A stretch of 64,000 nt of DNA from Erythrobacter sp. HL-111 (GTDB lineage Bacteria; Pseudomonadota; Alphaproteobacteria; Sphingomonadales; Sphingomonadaceae): assembly GCF_900105095.1 (NCBI RefSeq), contig NZ_LT629743.1, forward strand, positions 1,302,001 through 1,366,000. The letters are read 5' to 3'. Both the position numbers and the translations under genes were made by a program. The first letter of the stretch is position 1. Each line of letters opens with the position of its first letter. Of this stretch, positions 56,646-64,000 are shown piece by piece. The notes under the pieces were generated by a model. That model saw nothing but the letters and a program-made list of their open reading frames with translations, did not search any database and was not told the DNA's origin.

Positions 56646-58961
56646 TCAGTCCTTGAGGAAGTCGGGCATCGCGGCCGGGGCGCTGCCGCCCTCGTCGCGA
56701 TTGCCGCCGCGCGGGCCGCCGCGCCCGCGACCGCCGCGACGATCGCCGCCCCGGTCACCGCCGCGTCCGCCGCGATCGCCGCGATCGCCGCGGGGCTTGT
56801 CGCCACCGCGATCGCCGCGCGGTTCACGGGGGGGCCGCGTGTCCTCGAGCTCCTCGCCGGTGTCCTGGTCGACCACCCGCATCGACAGGCGGACCTTGCC
56901 GCGCTGGTCGATCTCGAGCACCTTGACCTTCACGTCCTGGCCTTCGGAGACGACATCGGTCGGCTTCTCGACGCGCTCGTTCCTCATTTCGGAAACGTGG
57001 ACGAGCCCGTCCTTGCCGCCCATGAAGTTCACGAAGGCGCCGAAATCGACGATGTTGACGACCTTGCCCGAGTAGATCTTGCCGACTTCCGGCTCCTCGA
57101 CGATGCCGAGGATCCAGTTCCTCGCCGCCTCGATCTCGTCGAGATTGCTGGACGAGATCTTGATCACGCCCTCGTCGTCGATGTCGACCTTGGCTCCGGT
57201 TTCCGCGACGATCTCGCGGATGACCTTGCCGCCCGTGCCGATGACGTCGCGGATCTTCGACTTGTCGATCTGCATCGTCTCGATCCGCGGCGCGTGCCGG
57301 GAAACCTCGCCGCGGGCGGAACCCAGCGCCTTGGTCATCTCGCCGAGGATGTGCGCGCGGCCAGCCTTGGCCTGTTCGAGCGCCTTTTCCATGATCTCGC
57401 GGGTGATCCCTGCGACCTTGATGTCCATCTGGAGCGAGGTGATCCCGTTTTCGGAGCCCGCCACCTTGAAGTCCATGTCGCCGAGATGGTCCTCGTCACC
57501 CAGGATGTCGGACAGCACCGCGAACTTGTCGCCTTCGAGGATCAGGCCCATGGCGATACCCGAAACCGGACGCTTGATCGGAACCCCCGCATCCATCATC
57601 GACAGGCAGCCGCCGCAGACGGTCGCCATCGAGGACGAGCCGTTCGATTCGGTGATGTCGGAGAGCACGCGGATCGTGTAGGGAAACTCCTCCGCGCTCG
57701 GCATGACCGGGTGCAGCGCGCGCCAGGCTAGCTTGCCGTGGCCGATCTCCCGCCTCCCGGTAAAGCCGAAGCGGCCCACTTCGCCGACCGAATAGGGCGG
57801 GAAGTTGTAGTGCAGCATGAAGTTCGAGTAGCTCAGCCCCTCAAGCCCGTCGATCATCTGCTCGGCGTCCTTGGTGCCGAGCGTGGTGGTGCAGATCGCC
57901 TGGGTCTCGCCCCTGGTGAACAGCGCCGAGCCATGGGTGCGCGGCAGAAGGCCGACCATCGCCTCGATCGGGCGGACCTGGTCGAGCCCGCGCCCGTCGA
58001 TGCGGGTCCCGTCCTTGAGGATCGAGCCGCGCACGACCTCGCTTTCGAGCTTCTTCACGAGCTTGAGCGTGGCGAGATATTCGGCCGGATCGCTCTCGGC
58101 GAGGTCGGCGAAGGCTTCGCGCGCCTTTTCGCGCGCGGCGTTGACCGCGTCGTGGCGCTGCGCCTTGTTGGTGAGCTTGTAGGCGGCCTCGAGGTCCGCG
58201 CCGATGACGCTGCGAAGCCTGTCCATCTTCGCCGACTTGTCCTCGACCGGATCGAGTTCCCACGGATCCTTGGCGGCCTGTTCGGCGAGGTCGATGATCG
58301 CGCCGACCACCTTCTTGCATTCGTCGTGCGCGAACATCACGGCACCGAGCATTTCCTCCTCGGTCAGCTCCTTGGCTTCGGATTCGACCATCATCACCGC
58401 GTCCTGCGTCGCGGCGACGACCAGATCGAGCCGGCCGTTCTCGCCCAGCGCGTCCGACACGCTCGGATTGAGGACATATTCGCCGTCGGTGGTGAAGCCG
58501 ACGCGCGCGGCGCCGATCGGGCCCATGAAGGGCAGGCCCGACAGGGTCAGCGCGGCGCTGGCGGCGATCATCGCGACGATGTCGGGCTCGGTCTCGCCAT
58601 CATAGCTGAGGACCTGCGCGATCACGTTGATCTCGTTGTGGAAGCCCTCCGGGAAGAGCGGCCGCACCGGGCGGTCGATCAGGCGGGAGGTGAGCGTTTC
58701 CTTCTCCGTCGGGCGCGCCTCGCGCTTGAAGAAGCCGCCCGGGATGCGGCCCGCGGCCGAGAATTTTTCCTGGTAGTGGACGGTGAGCGGGAAGAAGTCC
58801 TGGCCTTCCTTGACGCTCTTGGCGGCGGTAACGGCGCACAGCACCACGGTCTCGCCATAAGTGGCCAGCACGGCGCCGTCGGCCTGACGGGCAATGCGGC
58901 CGGTTTCCAGAGTGAGGGTTTTGCCGCCCCACTCCAGCGATACGGTTTTCGTGTCGAACAT
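56646..58961 (-). CDS. pnp: polynucleotide phosphorylase
   Basis: 771 residues from the ATG at 58961. PNPase degrades RNA 3'-to-5' by phosphorolysis and is a degradosome component. Two RNase PH domains (start [20 protein letters not shown]; second near [19 protein letters not shown]) flank a helical region. A KH domain ([20 protein letters not shown]) and an S1 domain ([20 protein letters not shown]) follow. After S1 comes an unusual tail rich in Arg, Gly and Asp ([20 protein letters not shown]). rpsO and truB precede it in the conserved order. Confidence 0.97.
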   Translation of the reverse strand: MFDTKTVSLEWGGKTLTLETGRIARQADGAVLATYGETVVLCAVTAAKSVKEGQDFFPLTVHYQEKFSAAGRIPGGFFKREARPTEKETLTSRLIDRPVRPLFPEGFHNEINVIAQVLSYDGETEPDIVAMIAASAALTLSGLPFMGPIGAARVGFTTDGEYVLNPSVSDALGENGRLDLVVAATQDAVMMVESEAKELTEEEMLGAVMFAHDECKKVVGAIIDLAEQAAKDPWELDPVEDKSAKMDRLRSVIGADLEAAYKLTNKAQRHDAVNAAREKAREAFADLAESDPAEYLATLKLVKKLESEVVRGSILKDGTRIDGRGLDQVRPIEAMVGLLPRTHGSALFTRGETQAICTTTLGTKDAEQMIDGLEGLSYSNFMLHYNFPPYSVGEVGRFGFTGRREIGHGKLAWRALHPVMPSAEEFPYTIRVLSDITESNGSSSMATVCGGCLSMMDAGVPIKRPVSGIAMGLILEGDKFAVLSDILGDEDHLGDMDFKVAGSENGITSLQMDIKVAGITREIMEKALEQAKAGRAHILGEMTKALGSARGEVSRHAPRIETMQIDKSKIRDVIGTGGKVIREIVAETGAKVDIDDEGVIKISSSNLDEIEAARNWILGIVEEPEVGKIYSGKVVNIVDFGAFVNFMGGKDGLVHVSEMRNERVEKPTDVVSEGQDVKVKVLEIDQRGKVRLSMRVVDQDTGEELEDTRPPREPRGDRGGDKPRGDRGDRGGRGGDRGGDRRGGRGRGGPRGGNRDEGGSAPAAMPDFLKD

Positions 58962-59192
58962 TTGGATTCCTTGCTGAACCCGCTGCGCCCTATTGCGTAG
59001 CGGGGCCTCTTTTGCCGGGGAAGATTGCCGTCCCGGTCCGGTGTGGGGCCGGTTTCGCCCCTTTAGCCCCTTCACCGAATTGCGAAGGAAAGCCGAAAGT
59101 GTCACGCGCGCGGAGGGCGCGGTGCCGCCCGCCTGCATCCTTGCGGACGGGGCGCGACCTTCCATAACGGAATATGCCGCGTCTGGATAGCG

Positions 59193-59218
59193 AAACGGCT
59201 CCCCGCGGGGAGCCGTTC
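59193..59218 (-). terminator. hairpin downstream of rpsO
   Basis: AACGGCTCCCCGCGGGGAGCCGTT, a near-perfect palindrome immediately after the rpsO stop. The T-tract on the minus strand is poor (TCGCT), so it may work as an attenuator or RNA-processing site between rpsO and pnp. Confidence 0.65.
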
Positions 59219-59227
59219 CTGAATGGG

Positions 59228-59497
59228 TTATTTTCTGAGACCCAGCTTCTGGATCAGGGCGTTGTACCGCTCGACGTCCTTCTTCTTCAGGTAGGCGAGC
59301 AGCGTGCGACGCTTGTTGACCATCATCAGCAGGCCGCGGCGCGAATGGTTGTCCTTGTGGTGATCCTTGAAGTGCTCGGTGAGGTTGCGGATGCGCTCGG
59401 TGAGGATCGCGACCTGCACTTCGGGGCTGCCGGTGTCCTTGGGATCACGGGCGTTGTCGGAAATGATTTCCTGCTTCTTTTCGGCGGTCACCGACAT
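59228..59497 (-). CDS. rpsO: 30S ribosomal protein S15
   Basis: 89 residues from the ATG at 59497. S15 binds the central domain of 16S rRNA early in 30S assembly. [20 protein letters not shown], then [20 protein letters not shown] and [13 protein letters not shown] are the canonical signature. It is 13 bases downstream of truB and 266 bases upstream of the pnp start. S15 represses its own translation in many bacteria. Confidence 0.98.
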   Translation of the reverse strand: MSVTAEKKQEIISDNARDPKDTGSPEVQVAILTERIRNLTEHFKDHHKDNHSRRGLLMMVNKRRTLLAYLKKKDVERYNALIQKLGLRK

Positions 59498-59510
59498 TCG
59501 ATTTCTCTTT

Positions 59511-60527
59511 CTACTCAGCGACATCGGGAAGGTTGAAGCCCCTGACGACCCTGGCCGTCCCATCCGAGATTTCCACCAGCGCGACCGGGACGGTGCCCAG
59601 CTTCGCCAGATGGAGCCCGGATGATTGGGGCATCCCGGAAAGGACCCGGCCCTGGCGGACCGCCTGCGCGCTCTCCGGATCGAGGGTCAGGGCCGGGATG
59701 TCGTCCAGCCCCGCCTCCAGCGGCAGGATGAGGTCTTGAAGTGGCGGCCCATTACCGCTTCGGGCGGCAAAGTCCAGCGAAATCGCCTGTTCCTCGCGGA
59801 ACGGGCCGGCCTTCGTGCGGCGCAGGTAGGTGACATGACCGCGCGTTCCAAGGGCAAGCGCGATGTCGCGGGCGAGGCTGCGGATATAGGTGCCCTTGGA
59901 GACATGGGCGGTGAGGGTGACCGTTTCGGCGACTTCGAGCGGGGCCGACGCCGAAAAGGGATCGGGCCGCCCGCCTTCGTTCTGGAAGCTCGATCCGAGC
60001 GCCCTGTCCTCGCCGCCGCTGCGCCCCGCCCCGCCCGCGAAATCCAGCGAATGCACCGTCACGCGGCGCGGTTCGAGCCGGAATTCCTCGCCCGCCCTCG
60101 CCCGGTCATAGGCGCGCTTTCCATCGACCTTGAGCGCCGAATAGGCCGGGGGGAGCTGTTCGATCTCTCCGGTGAAATGATCGAGCACACCCGCGATCGC
60201 GGCGAGCGGCGGGAACCGGTCGCTCCGGTGGAGCACCTCGCCCTCGGAATCGAGCGTGTCGGTCTCGGCCCCGAACCGGATCGTGAAATCGTAAACCTTG
60301 CTCGCATCGAGCATCCGCCCGGCAAGCTTGGTCGCCTCGCCCAGCGCGATCGGCAGCACGCCCTCGGCCAGCGGGTCGAGCGTGCCGCCGTGCCCGACCT
60401 TGGTCCTCGCATGACCGCCTTCGCGCATCAGCCGCTTGACCATCCCGACCGCCTGCGTCGAGCCCAAGCCGCGCGGCTTGTCGAGCACCAGCCAGCCGTG
60501 GAGAGCGGGTTTGGAAGCGTCCGTCAT
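59511..60527 (-). CDS. truB: tRNA pseudouridine(55) synthase
   Basis: 338 residues. TruB makes pseudouridine 55 in the T loop of tRNAs. The catalytic aspartate is in [19 protein letters not shown], and [11 protein letters not shown] and [20 protein letters not shown] are family segments. A loop insertion ([20 protein letters not shown]) lies in the middle. First gene of the truB-rpsO-pnp run, divergent from glpD over 47 bases. Confidence 0.95.
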   Translation of the reverse strand: MTDASKPALHGWLVLDKPRGLGSTQAVGMVKRLMREGGHARTKVGHGGTLDPLAEGVLPIALGEATKLAGRMLDASKVYDFTIRFGAETDTLDSEGEVLHRSDRFPPLAAIAGVLDHFTGEIEQLPPAYSALKVDGKRAYDRARAGEEFRLEPRRVTVHSLDFAGGAGRSGGEDRALGSSFQNEGGRPDPFSASAPLEVAETVTLTAHVSKGTYIRSLARDIALALGTRGHVTYLRRTKAGPFREEQAISLDFAARSGNGPPLQDLILPLEAGLDDIPALTLDPESAQAVRQGRVLSGMPQSSGLHLAKLGTVPVALVEISDGTARVVRGFNLPDVAE

Positions 60528-60574
60528 CCGCGCCCCCTAGCCAAAGCGGGACGGAACCGCCAAGTTTCATCACC

Positions 60575-62071
60575 ATGGATTCGGGCGAAACCGATCATTT
60601 CGACCTCCTCATCATCGGCGGCGGGATAAACGGGGCCGGCATCGCGCGCGACGCGGCCGGGCGCGGCCTTGCGGTCTGCCTCGTCGAGAAGGACGATCTT
60701 GCGAGCCACACCTCGTCGGCCTCGACCAAGCTTGTCCACGGGGGCCTCAGGTATCTCGAACACTACGAATTCCGGCTGGTGCGCGAAAGCCTGAGGGAGC
60801 GCGAGCGGCTGCTCGCCATCGCGCCGCACATCATCTGGCCGCTGCGCTTCGTCCTGCCGCATGACGAAGGGCTGAGGCCGAAATGGATGCTGCGCCTCGG
60901 CCTGTTCCTCTACGACCACCTCGGCGGGCGCAAGCTGCTGGCGCCGACCCGCAGCGTCGACCTCAGAAAGCCCCCGCATGGCGCGATCCTCGAGCAGCGC
61001 CTCACGCGCGGCTTCGAATATTCGGATTGCTGGGTCGAGGATTCCCGCCTCGTCGTGCTCAACTGCATGGACGCGGCCGCGCGCGGGGCTTCGATCCGCA
61101 CCCGCACCGAATGCATCGCCCTCGAACGCGGTGCGGATCGCTGGACCGCGCGGCTCGCGCATGGGGGCGCGGAAAGCACCGTCACCGCCGACCGCGTGGT
61201 CAACGCCGCGGGGCCGTGGATCGACCGGCTGCTCGACCGCGCCCTGCCGCAGGAAGGCCATGCGAAGCTGCGCCTGGTCAAGGGCAGCCACCTGATCTTC
61301 CCGCGGCTGTTCGAGGGCGAGCATTGCTACATCTTCCAGAACCGCGACGGCCGGATCATCTTCGCCATCCCCTACGAGCGCGACTTCACCCTAATCGGAA
61401 CCACGGACGTGAGCTTCGAGGGCGATCCGGCGGAAATCGCGATCAGCGCCGAGGAAGCGCGATACCTGTGCGATGCGGCGAACGAATATCTCGCCCGCGA
61501 CGTGTCGCCCGATGACGCGGTCGGCTCCTATGCGGGGGTACGCCCGCTCTACGACGACCGTTCGGCCGAGAATTCGACCGTGACGCGCGACTACCAGTTC
61601 GAGCTCGACCGCGGCGAAACCGGCGGCGGCCCTCCCCTGCTCTCGATCTTCGGCGGCAAGATCACGACCTATCGCAAGCTCGCCGAGCACGCGCTTAAGG
61701 AACTGGGCATCGGCGGGCGGGAATGGACCGCGCGCGCGGCGCTTCCCGGCGGCGATATCGACCCCGCGCGCTTCGAGGATTTCGTTAGCGAACAGGCGCG
61801 GCGCCATCCCTTCCTCGCCCCTGCCACCGTGCGGCGGCTCGCGCGCGCCTATGGCACGCGGATGGACGCCGTGATCGGCGATGCCAGGGGCACGAACGAT
61901 CTCGGGCAGCGCATGGGCGGCGATCTCTACGCGGCGGAGCTCGAATACCTCGTGGCGCACGAATTCGCCCGCAGCGCCGAGGACGTGCTGAAACGCCGCT
62001 CAAAGCTCTTCCTGCACCTCGACCCGGCGGCGCAGGAGCGCGTCGCCCGCTGGTTCGAGCAGCGCGGCTAG
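60575..62071 (+). CDS. glpD: aerobic glycerol-3-phosphate dehydrogenase
   Basis: 498 residues. GlpD is a membrane-associated FAD enzyme oxidising sn-glycerol-3-phosphate and reducing quinone. DLLIIGGGINGAGIARDAAG at about 8-27 binds FAD; SSASTKLVHGGLRYLEHYEF and IFGGKITTYRKLAEHAL are diagnostic. It ends at TAG 62069-62071, lying within the CTAG that the IS1380 element duplicated. The stop is thus provided by the left copy of the duplication and the reading frame is intact. Confidence 0.95.
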   Translation: MDSGETDHFDLLIIGGGINGAGIARDAAGRGLAVCLVEKDDLASHTSSASTKLVHGGLRYLEHYEFRLVRESLRERERLLAIAPHIIWPLRFVLPHDEGLRPKWMLRLGLFLYDHLGGRKLLAPTRSVDLRKPPHGAILEQRLTRGFEYSDCWVEDSRLVVLNCMDAAARGASIRTRTECIALERGADRWTARLAHGGAESTVTADRVVNAAGPWIDRLLDRALPQEGHAKLRLVKGSHLIFPRLFEGEHCYIFQNRDGRIIFAIPYERDFTLIGTTDVSFEGDPAEIAISAEEARYLCDAANEYLARDVSPDDAVGSYAGVRPLYDDRSAENSTVTRDYQFELDRGETGGGPPLLSIFGGKITTYRKLAEHALKELGIGGREWTARAALPGGDIDPARFEDFVSEQARRHPFLAPATVRRLARAYGTRMDAVIGDARGTNDLGQRMGGDLYAAELEYLVAHEFARSAEDVLKRRSKLFLHLDPAAQERVARWFEQRG

Positions 62072-63730
62072 CCCGGATTATTCACCGGCGGTGGTCTGAC
62101 GGGTTGGCGGGAGTGGCGTAAGCATTTGCATTGTTGTAGGAATGTGGTTGCTTAAGCCAGACCTGCAACGGGGCAAAATATGCCACAGACCACACCCGCC
62201 GGATGCGATGATAGCGCGTCCGTATTTTCGTTTCCAGCAGTGCGCGGCAAGAAGGTCACAGCTGCGTTTGACGGCGGCAGGCTGACCTCGGATGGCGGGG
62301 TCCTGGTGCTGGCTCAGGCCGAGCGCATGATGGGGCTCTGCCAGCGGCTTGCGGCGTGTATTGCCGATCCGCGCGATCCTGCTCGGGTGGTTCATCGGCT
62401 TGAAGATATCCTGCGCGCGCGGATGTTCGCGATCGCCTGCGGCTATGAGGATGCCGATGATCTCGACGCTCTGCGCGATGATCCGGGCTTCCGCCTTGCG
62501 CTGGGCAAGCTGCCGGGATCGGGTGCGGGGTTGGCCAGCCAACCGACGATGAGCCGCTGGGAGAATGCGCCGAGCACGCGCGAGCTGGCAAAGATGCTGG
62601 GGATCATGATCGACATCTACTGCGCCAGCTACCCCACTCCGCCGGCGGCGGTGACGCTGGATATCGATGACACCTGCGACGTCGTGCACGGCTATCAGCA
62701 ACTCTCCTTCTGGAACGGACATCATGGGGAGCGCTGCTTCCTGCCGATCCATGTCTACGACACGGCAACGGGCCGGCCGGTGGCGATGCTGCTGCGCACG
62801 GGCAAGACGCCTTCTGGCAAGGAGGCGGCAGGGCATATCCGGCGTCTGGTGCGCCATCTTCGCCGCCACTGGCCCGATACCCACATCACCATCCGAGGCG
62901 ACGGGCATTATGGACGGCCCGAGGTCATGGCCTTCTGCGAGGCGGCCCATGTCGATTACGTGTTCGGTCTGCCGACCAACGCCGCGCTGCGCGCTGATCC
63001 GGTTATCGTCACTGCCGCCGATGCCTGCGCGGTCCGCCGCGCCGAGTGCCAACTCCCGGTCCTGCACAGCTATGCCGAGACCCGCTACGGCGCGAAGAGC
63101 TGGAACCGCCAGCGCCGCGTCGTCGCCAGGATCGAGGCCAGCACGCTGGGCATGGATATCCGCTATGTCGTCACATCGCTAACCCAAGGCTCGGCTGAAT
63201 ACATCTATGACACGCTCTACTGTGCGCGCGGGCAGGCCGAGAACTTGATCAAGCTGCACAAGACCCAGCTGGCCAGTGACCGCACCTCGTGCCGGTCGGC
63301 GAACGCCAACCAGATGCGCCTGATCCTGCACACCGCTGCCTACTGGCTGCTGTGGCGCGTTCAGCAGGCGATCCCAAAGACCACCGCTCTGGCAAAAGCC
63401 GAGTTTACGACCCTGCGCCTGCGGCTGCTCAAGGTTGCTGCCCGCGTCATGGAAAGCGCCACCCGAATCCGCGTAGCGTTCGCCTCTGCGTGCCCCGATG
63501 CCGATCTGATGCGTGCCATCGTTCTCGCGCTCAAGCCTGCGCCGACGTAGCGGGCGCGGCAGTGCCGCAGAAACCCCGAGCCAAGTCCTTCAACCAGAAA
63601 AGCCCATCGATCACAGCGCGGTGAAACAGACGCCAGCGGTGCCGCACGCCCGCTCTACGCCGCCGCACGCAGCAGTGGCGTCAAGCTCGCGCCGAGAGGC
63701 GCCCAACCGCATCGCCGTGAATAAGAGAGG
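62072..63730 (+). mobile_element. IS1380-family element, copy 3 (1659 bp, intact)
   Basis: Same terminal repeats as copies 1 and 2. A perfect CTAG duplication lies at 62068-62071 and 63731-63734. The left copy contains the glpD stop and the right copy contains, on the other strand, the stop of the site-2 protease. The length is identical to copy 1. Confidence 0.94.
62180..63550 (+). CDS. IS1380-family transposase, copy 3
   Basis: 456 residues, intact, and almost identical to copy 1. Differences in the C-terminal third (TQGSAEYIYD, and LHSYAE for LRSYAE) separate it from copy 1. The catalytic regions LDIDDTCDVVHGYQQ, IRGDGHYGRPEV and GQAENLIKLHK are unchanged. It is potentially active. Confidence 0.95.
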   Translation: MPQTTPAGCDDSASVFSFPAVRGKKVTAAFDGGRLTSDGGVLVLAQAERMMGLCQRLAACIADPRDPARVVHRLEDILRARMFAIACGYEDADDLDALRDDPGFRLALGKLPGSGAGLASQPTMSRWENAPSTRELAKMLGIMIDIYCASYPTPPAAVTLDIDDTCDVVHGYQQLSFWNGHHGERCFLPIHVYDTATGRPVAMLLRTGKTPSGKEAAGHIRRLVRHLRRHWPDTHITIRGDGHYGRPEVMAFCEAAHVDYVFGLPTNAALRADPVIVTAADACAVRRAECQLPVLHSYAETRYGAKSWNRQRRVVARIEASTLGMDIRYVVTSLTQGSAEYIYDTLYCARGQAENLIKLHKTQLASDRTSCRSANANQMRLILHTAAYWLLWRVQQAIPKTTALAKAEFTTLRLRLLKVAARVMESATRIRVAFASACPDADLMRAIVLALKPAPT

Positions 63731-64000
63731 CTAGAGCCCCGACACGATGTCGGCGAGGTGCAGGAACAGCCCCATCGCGATCCCCAGCGGCGGCAGCAGC
63801 AGCGCCTCGAGCCAGCCGGTCCCGAAGAACCAGCTATAGGCGATCACGCCCAGCAGCAGGACGATCCCCACCTGCTGCAGCCGTGCCCAGTAGAAGCGCA
63901 GCCGGTCGGGCAGCAGCCCGCCGACGATGTGCGACCCGTCGAAGGGCGGGATCGGCAGCAGGTTGAACAGGCCGAGGAAGATGTTGATGAGGAGGAACAG
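63731..64000 (-). CDS. site-2 protease family (M50) membrane protein, C-terminal part
   Basis: 90 codons to the window end on the minus strand. The segment NIFLGLFNLLPIPPFDGSHI, then VGGLLPDRLRFYWARLQQVG is typical of the third conserved region of M50 site-2 proteases (N-LLP-PPFDG), where the aspartate helps bind catalytic zinc. Two hydrophobic segments follow (IVLLLGVIAYSWFF and LLLPPLGIAMGLFLHLA). The TAG stop at 63733-63731 lies in the right-hand CTAG. The start is beyond base 64000. Confidence 0.88.
   Translation of the reverse strand: MFLLINIFLGLFNLLPIPPFDGSHIVGGLLPDRLRFYWARLQQVGIVLLLGVIAYSWFFGTGWLEALLLPPLGIAMGLFLHLADIVSGL

Overview
The window is high-GC DNA from an alphaproteobacterium, most likely a sphingomonad of the Erythrobacteraceae type. 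Supporting evidence: a GcrA cell-cycle regulator, two DUF3617 proteins, an S10 and an S9 peptidase with signal peptides, a TonB-dependent receptor, a class III formaldehyde dehydrogenase with FghA, and an extragenic repeat of a kind often seen in sphingomonads. This assignment is inference from gene content, not from a marker-gene tree.

Layout. 1-3.7 kb: alpha-E/ATP-grasp pair, an alpha/beta hydrolase and two DUF3617 genes (minus). 3.8-8.4 kb: uvrB, an orphan HicB-like gene, an S10 carboxypeptidase and a lipoprotein (plus). 8.35-10.5 kb: a DsbD-type reductase (minus), divergent from a UbiH-type hydroxylase. 11.9-14.6 kb: hemC-hemD and a membrane protein (minus). 14.6-19.5 kb: tsaD-gpsA-flippase, an HhH membrane protein and a receiver-only response regulator. 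19.6-29.2 kb: catabolism and detoxification (gcdH, maiA, FAA hydrolase, fghA, adhC, ald, succinate-semialdehyde dehydrogenase, a lactate-monooxygenase-like flavoenzyme and a DCC protein). 31.3-35.8 kb: an extracytoplasmic flavin/iron-type locus (DUF2271, DUF4198, PepSY, ApbE, flavodoxin reductase) with two Fur-like palindromes. 35.9-45.4 kb: S9 peptidase, gamma-glutamyltransferase, a very large BNR/sortilin-like protein and a TonB receptor. 51.7-62.1 kb: tRNA-Ser, hspQ, an ABC-2 permease, gcrA, DUF1993, DUF481, a spermidine-synthase-like protein, pnp, rpsO, truB and glpD. The end of the window holds the C-terminus of a site-2 protease.

Mobile DNA is the striking part. Three copies of one 1659-bp IS1380-family element lie at 29.3, 48.5 and 62.1 kb; the middle copy is inverted and split by a complete IS3-family element. 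An IS21-family element lies at 45.5-48.0 kb. Between the IS21 element and the split IS1380 copy is a short stretch of visibly lower GC carrying the 3' end of an unrecognised gene. Two IS1380 copies sit in perfect CTAG duplications. One of those was a CTAG in which the TAG stops of two convergent genes (glpD and a site-2 protease) overlapped, so the insertion left both stop codons intact.

Functionally, most of the window is ordinary core chromosome. Translational coupling is frequent: ATGA, GTGA or TGATG junctions at S10/lipoprotein, hemC/hemD, tsaD/gpsA, gpsA/flippase, maiA/FAA hydrolase, adhC/fghA and BNR/TonB receptor. I found no CRISPR array, prophage or complete defence system. The best candidates for new biology are the CTAG-targeting insertion element, the Fur-associated flavin electron-transfer locus and the truncated low-GC gene.
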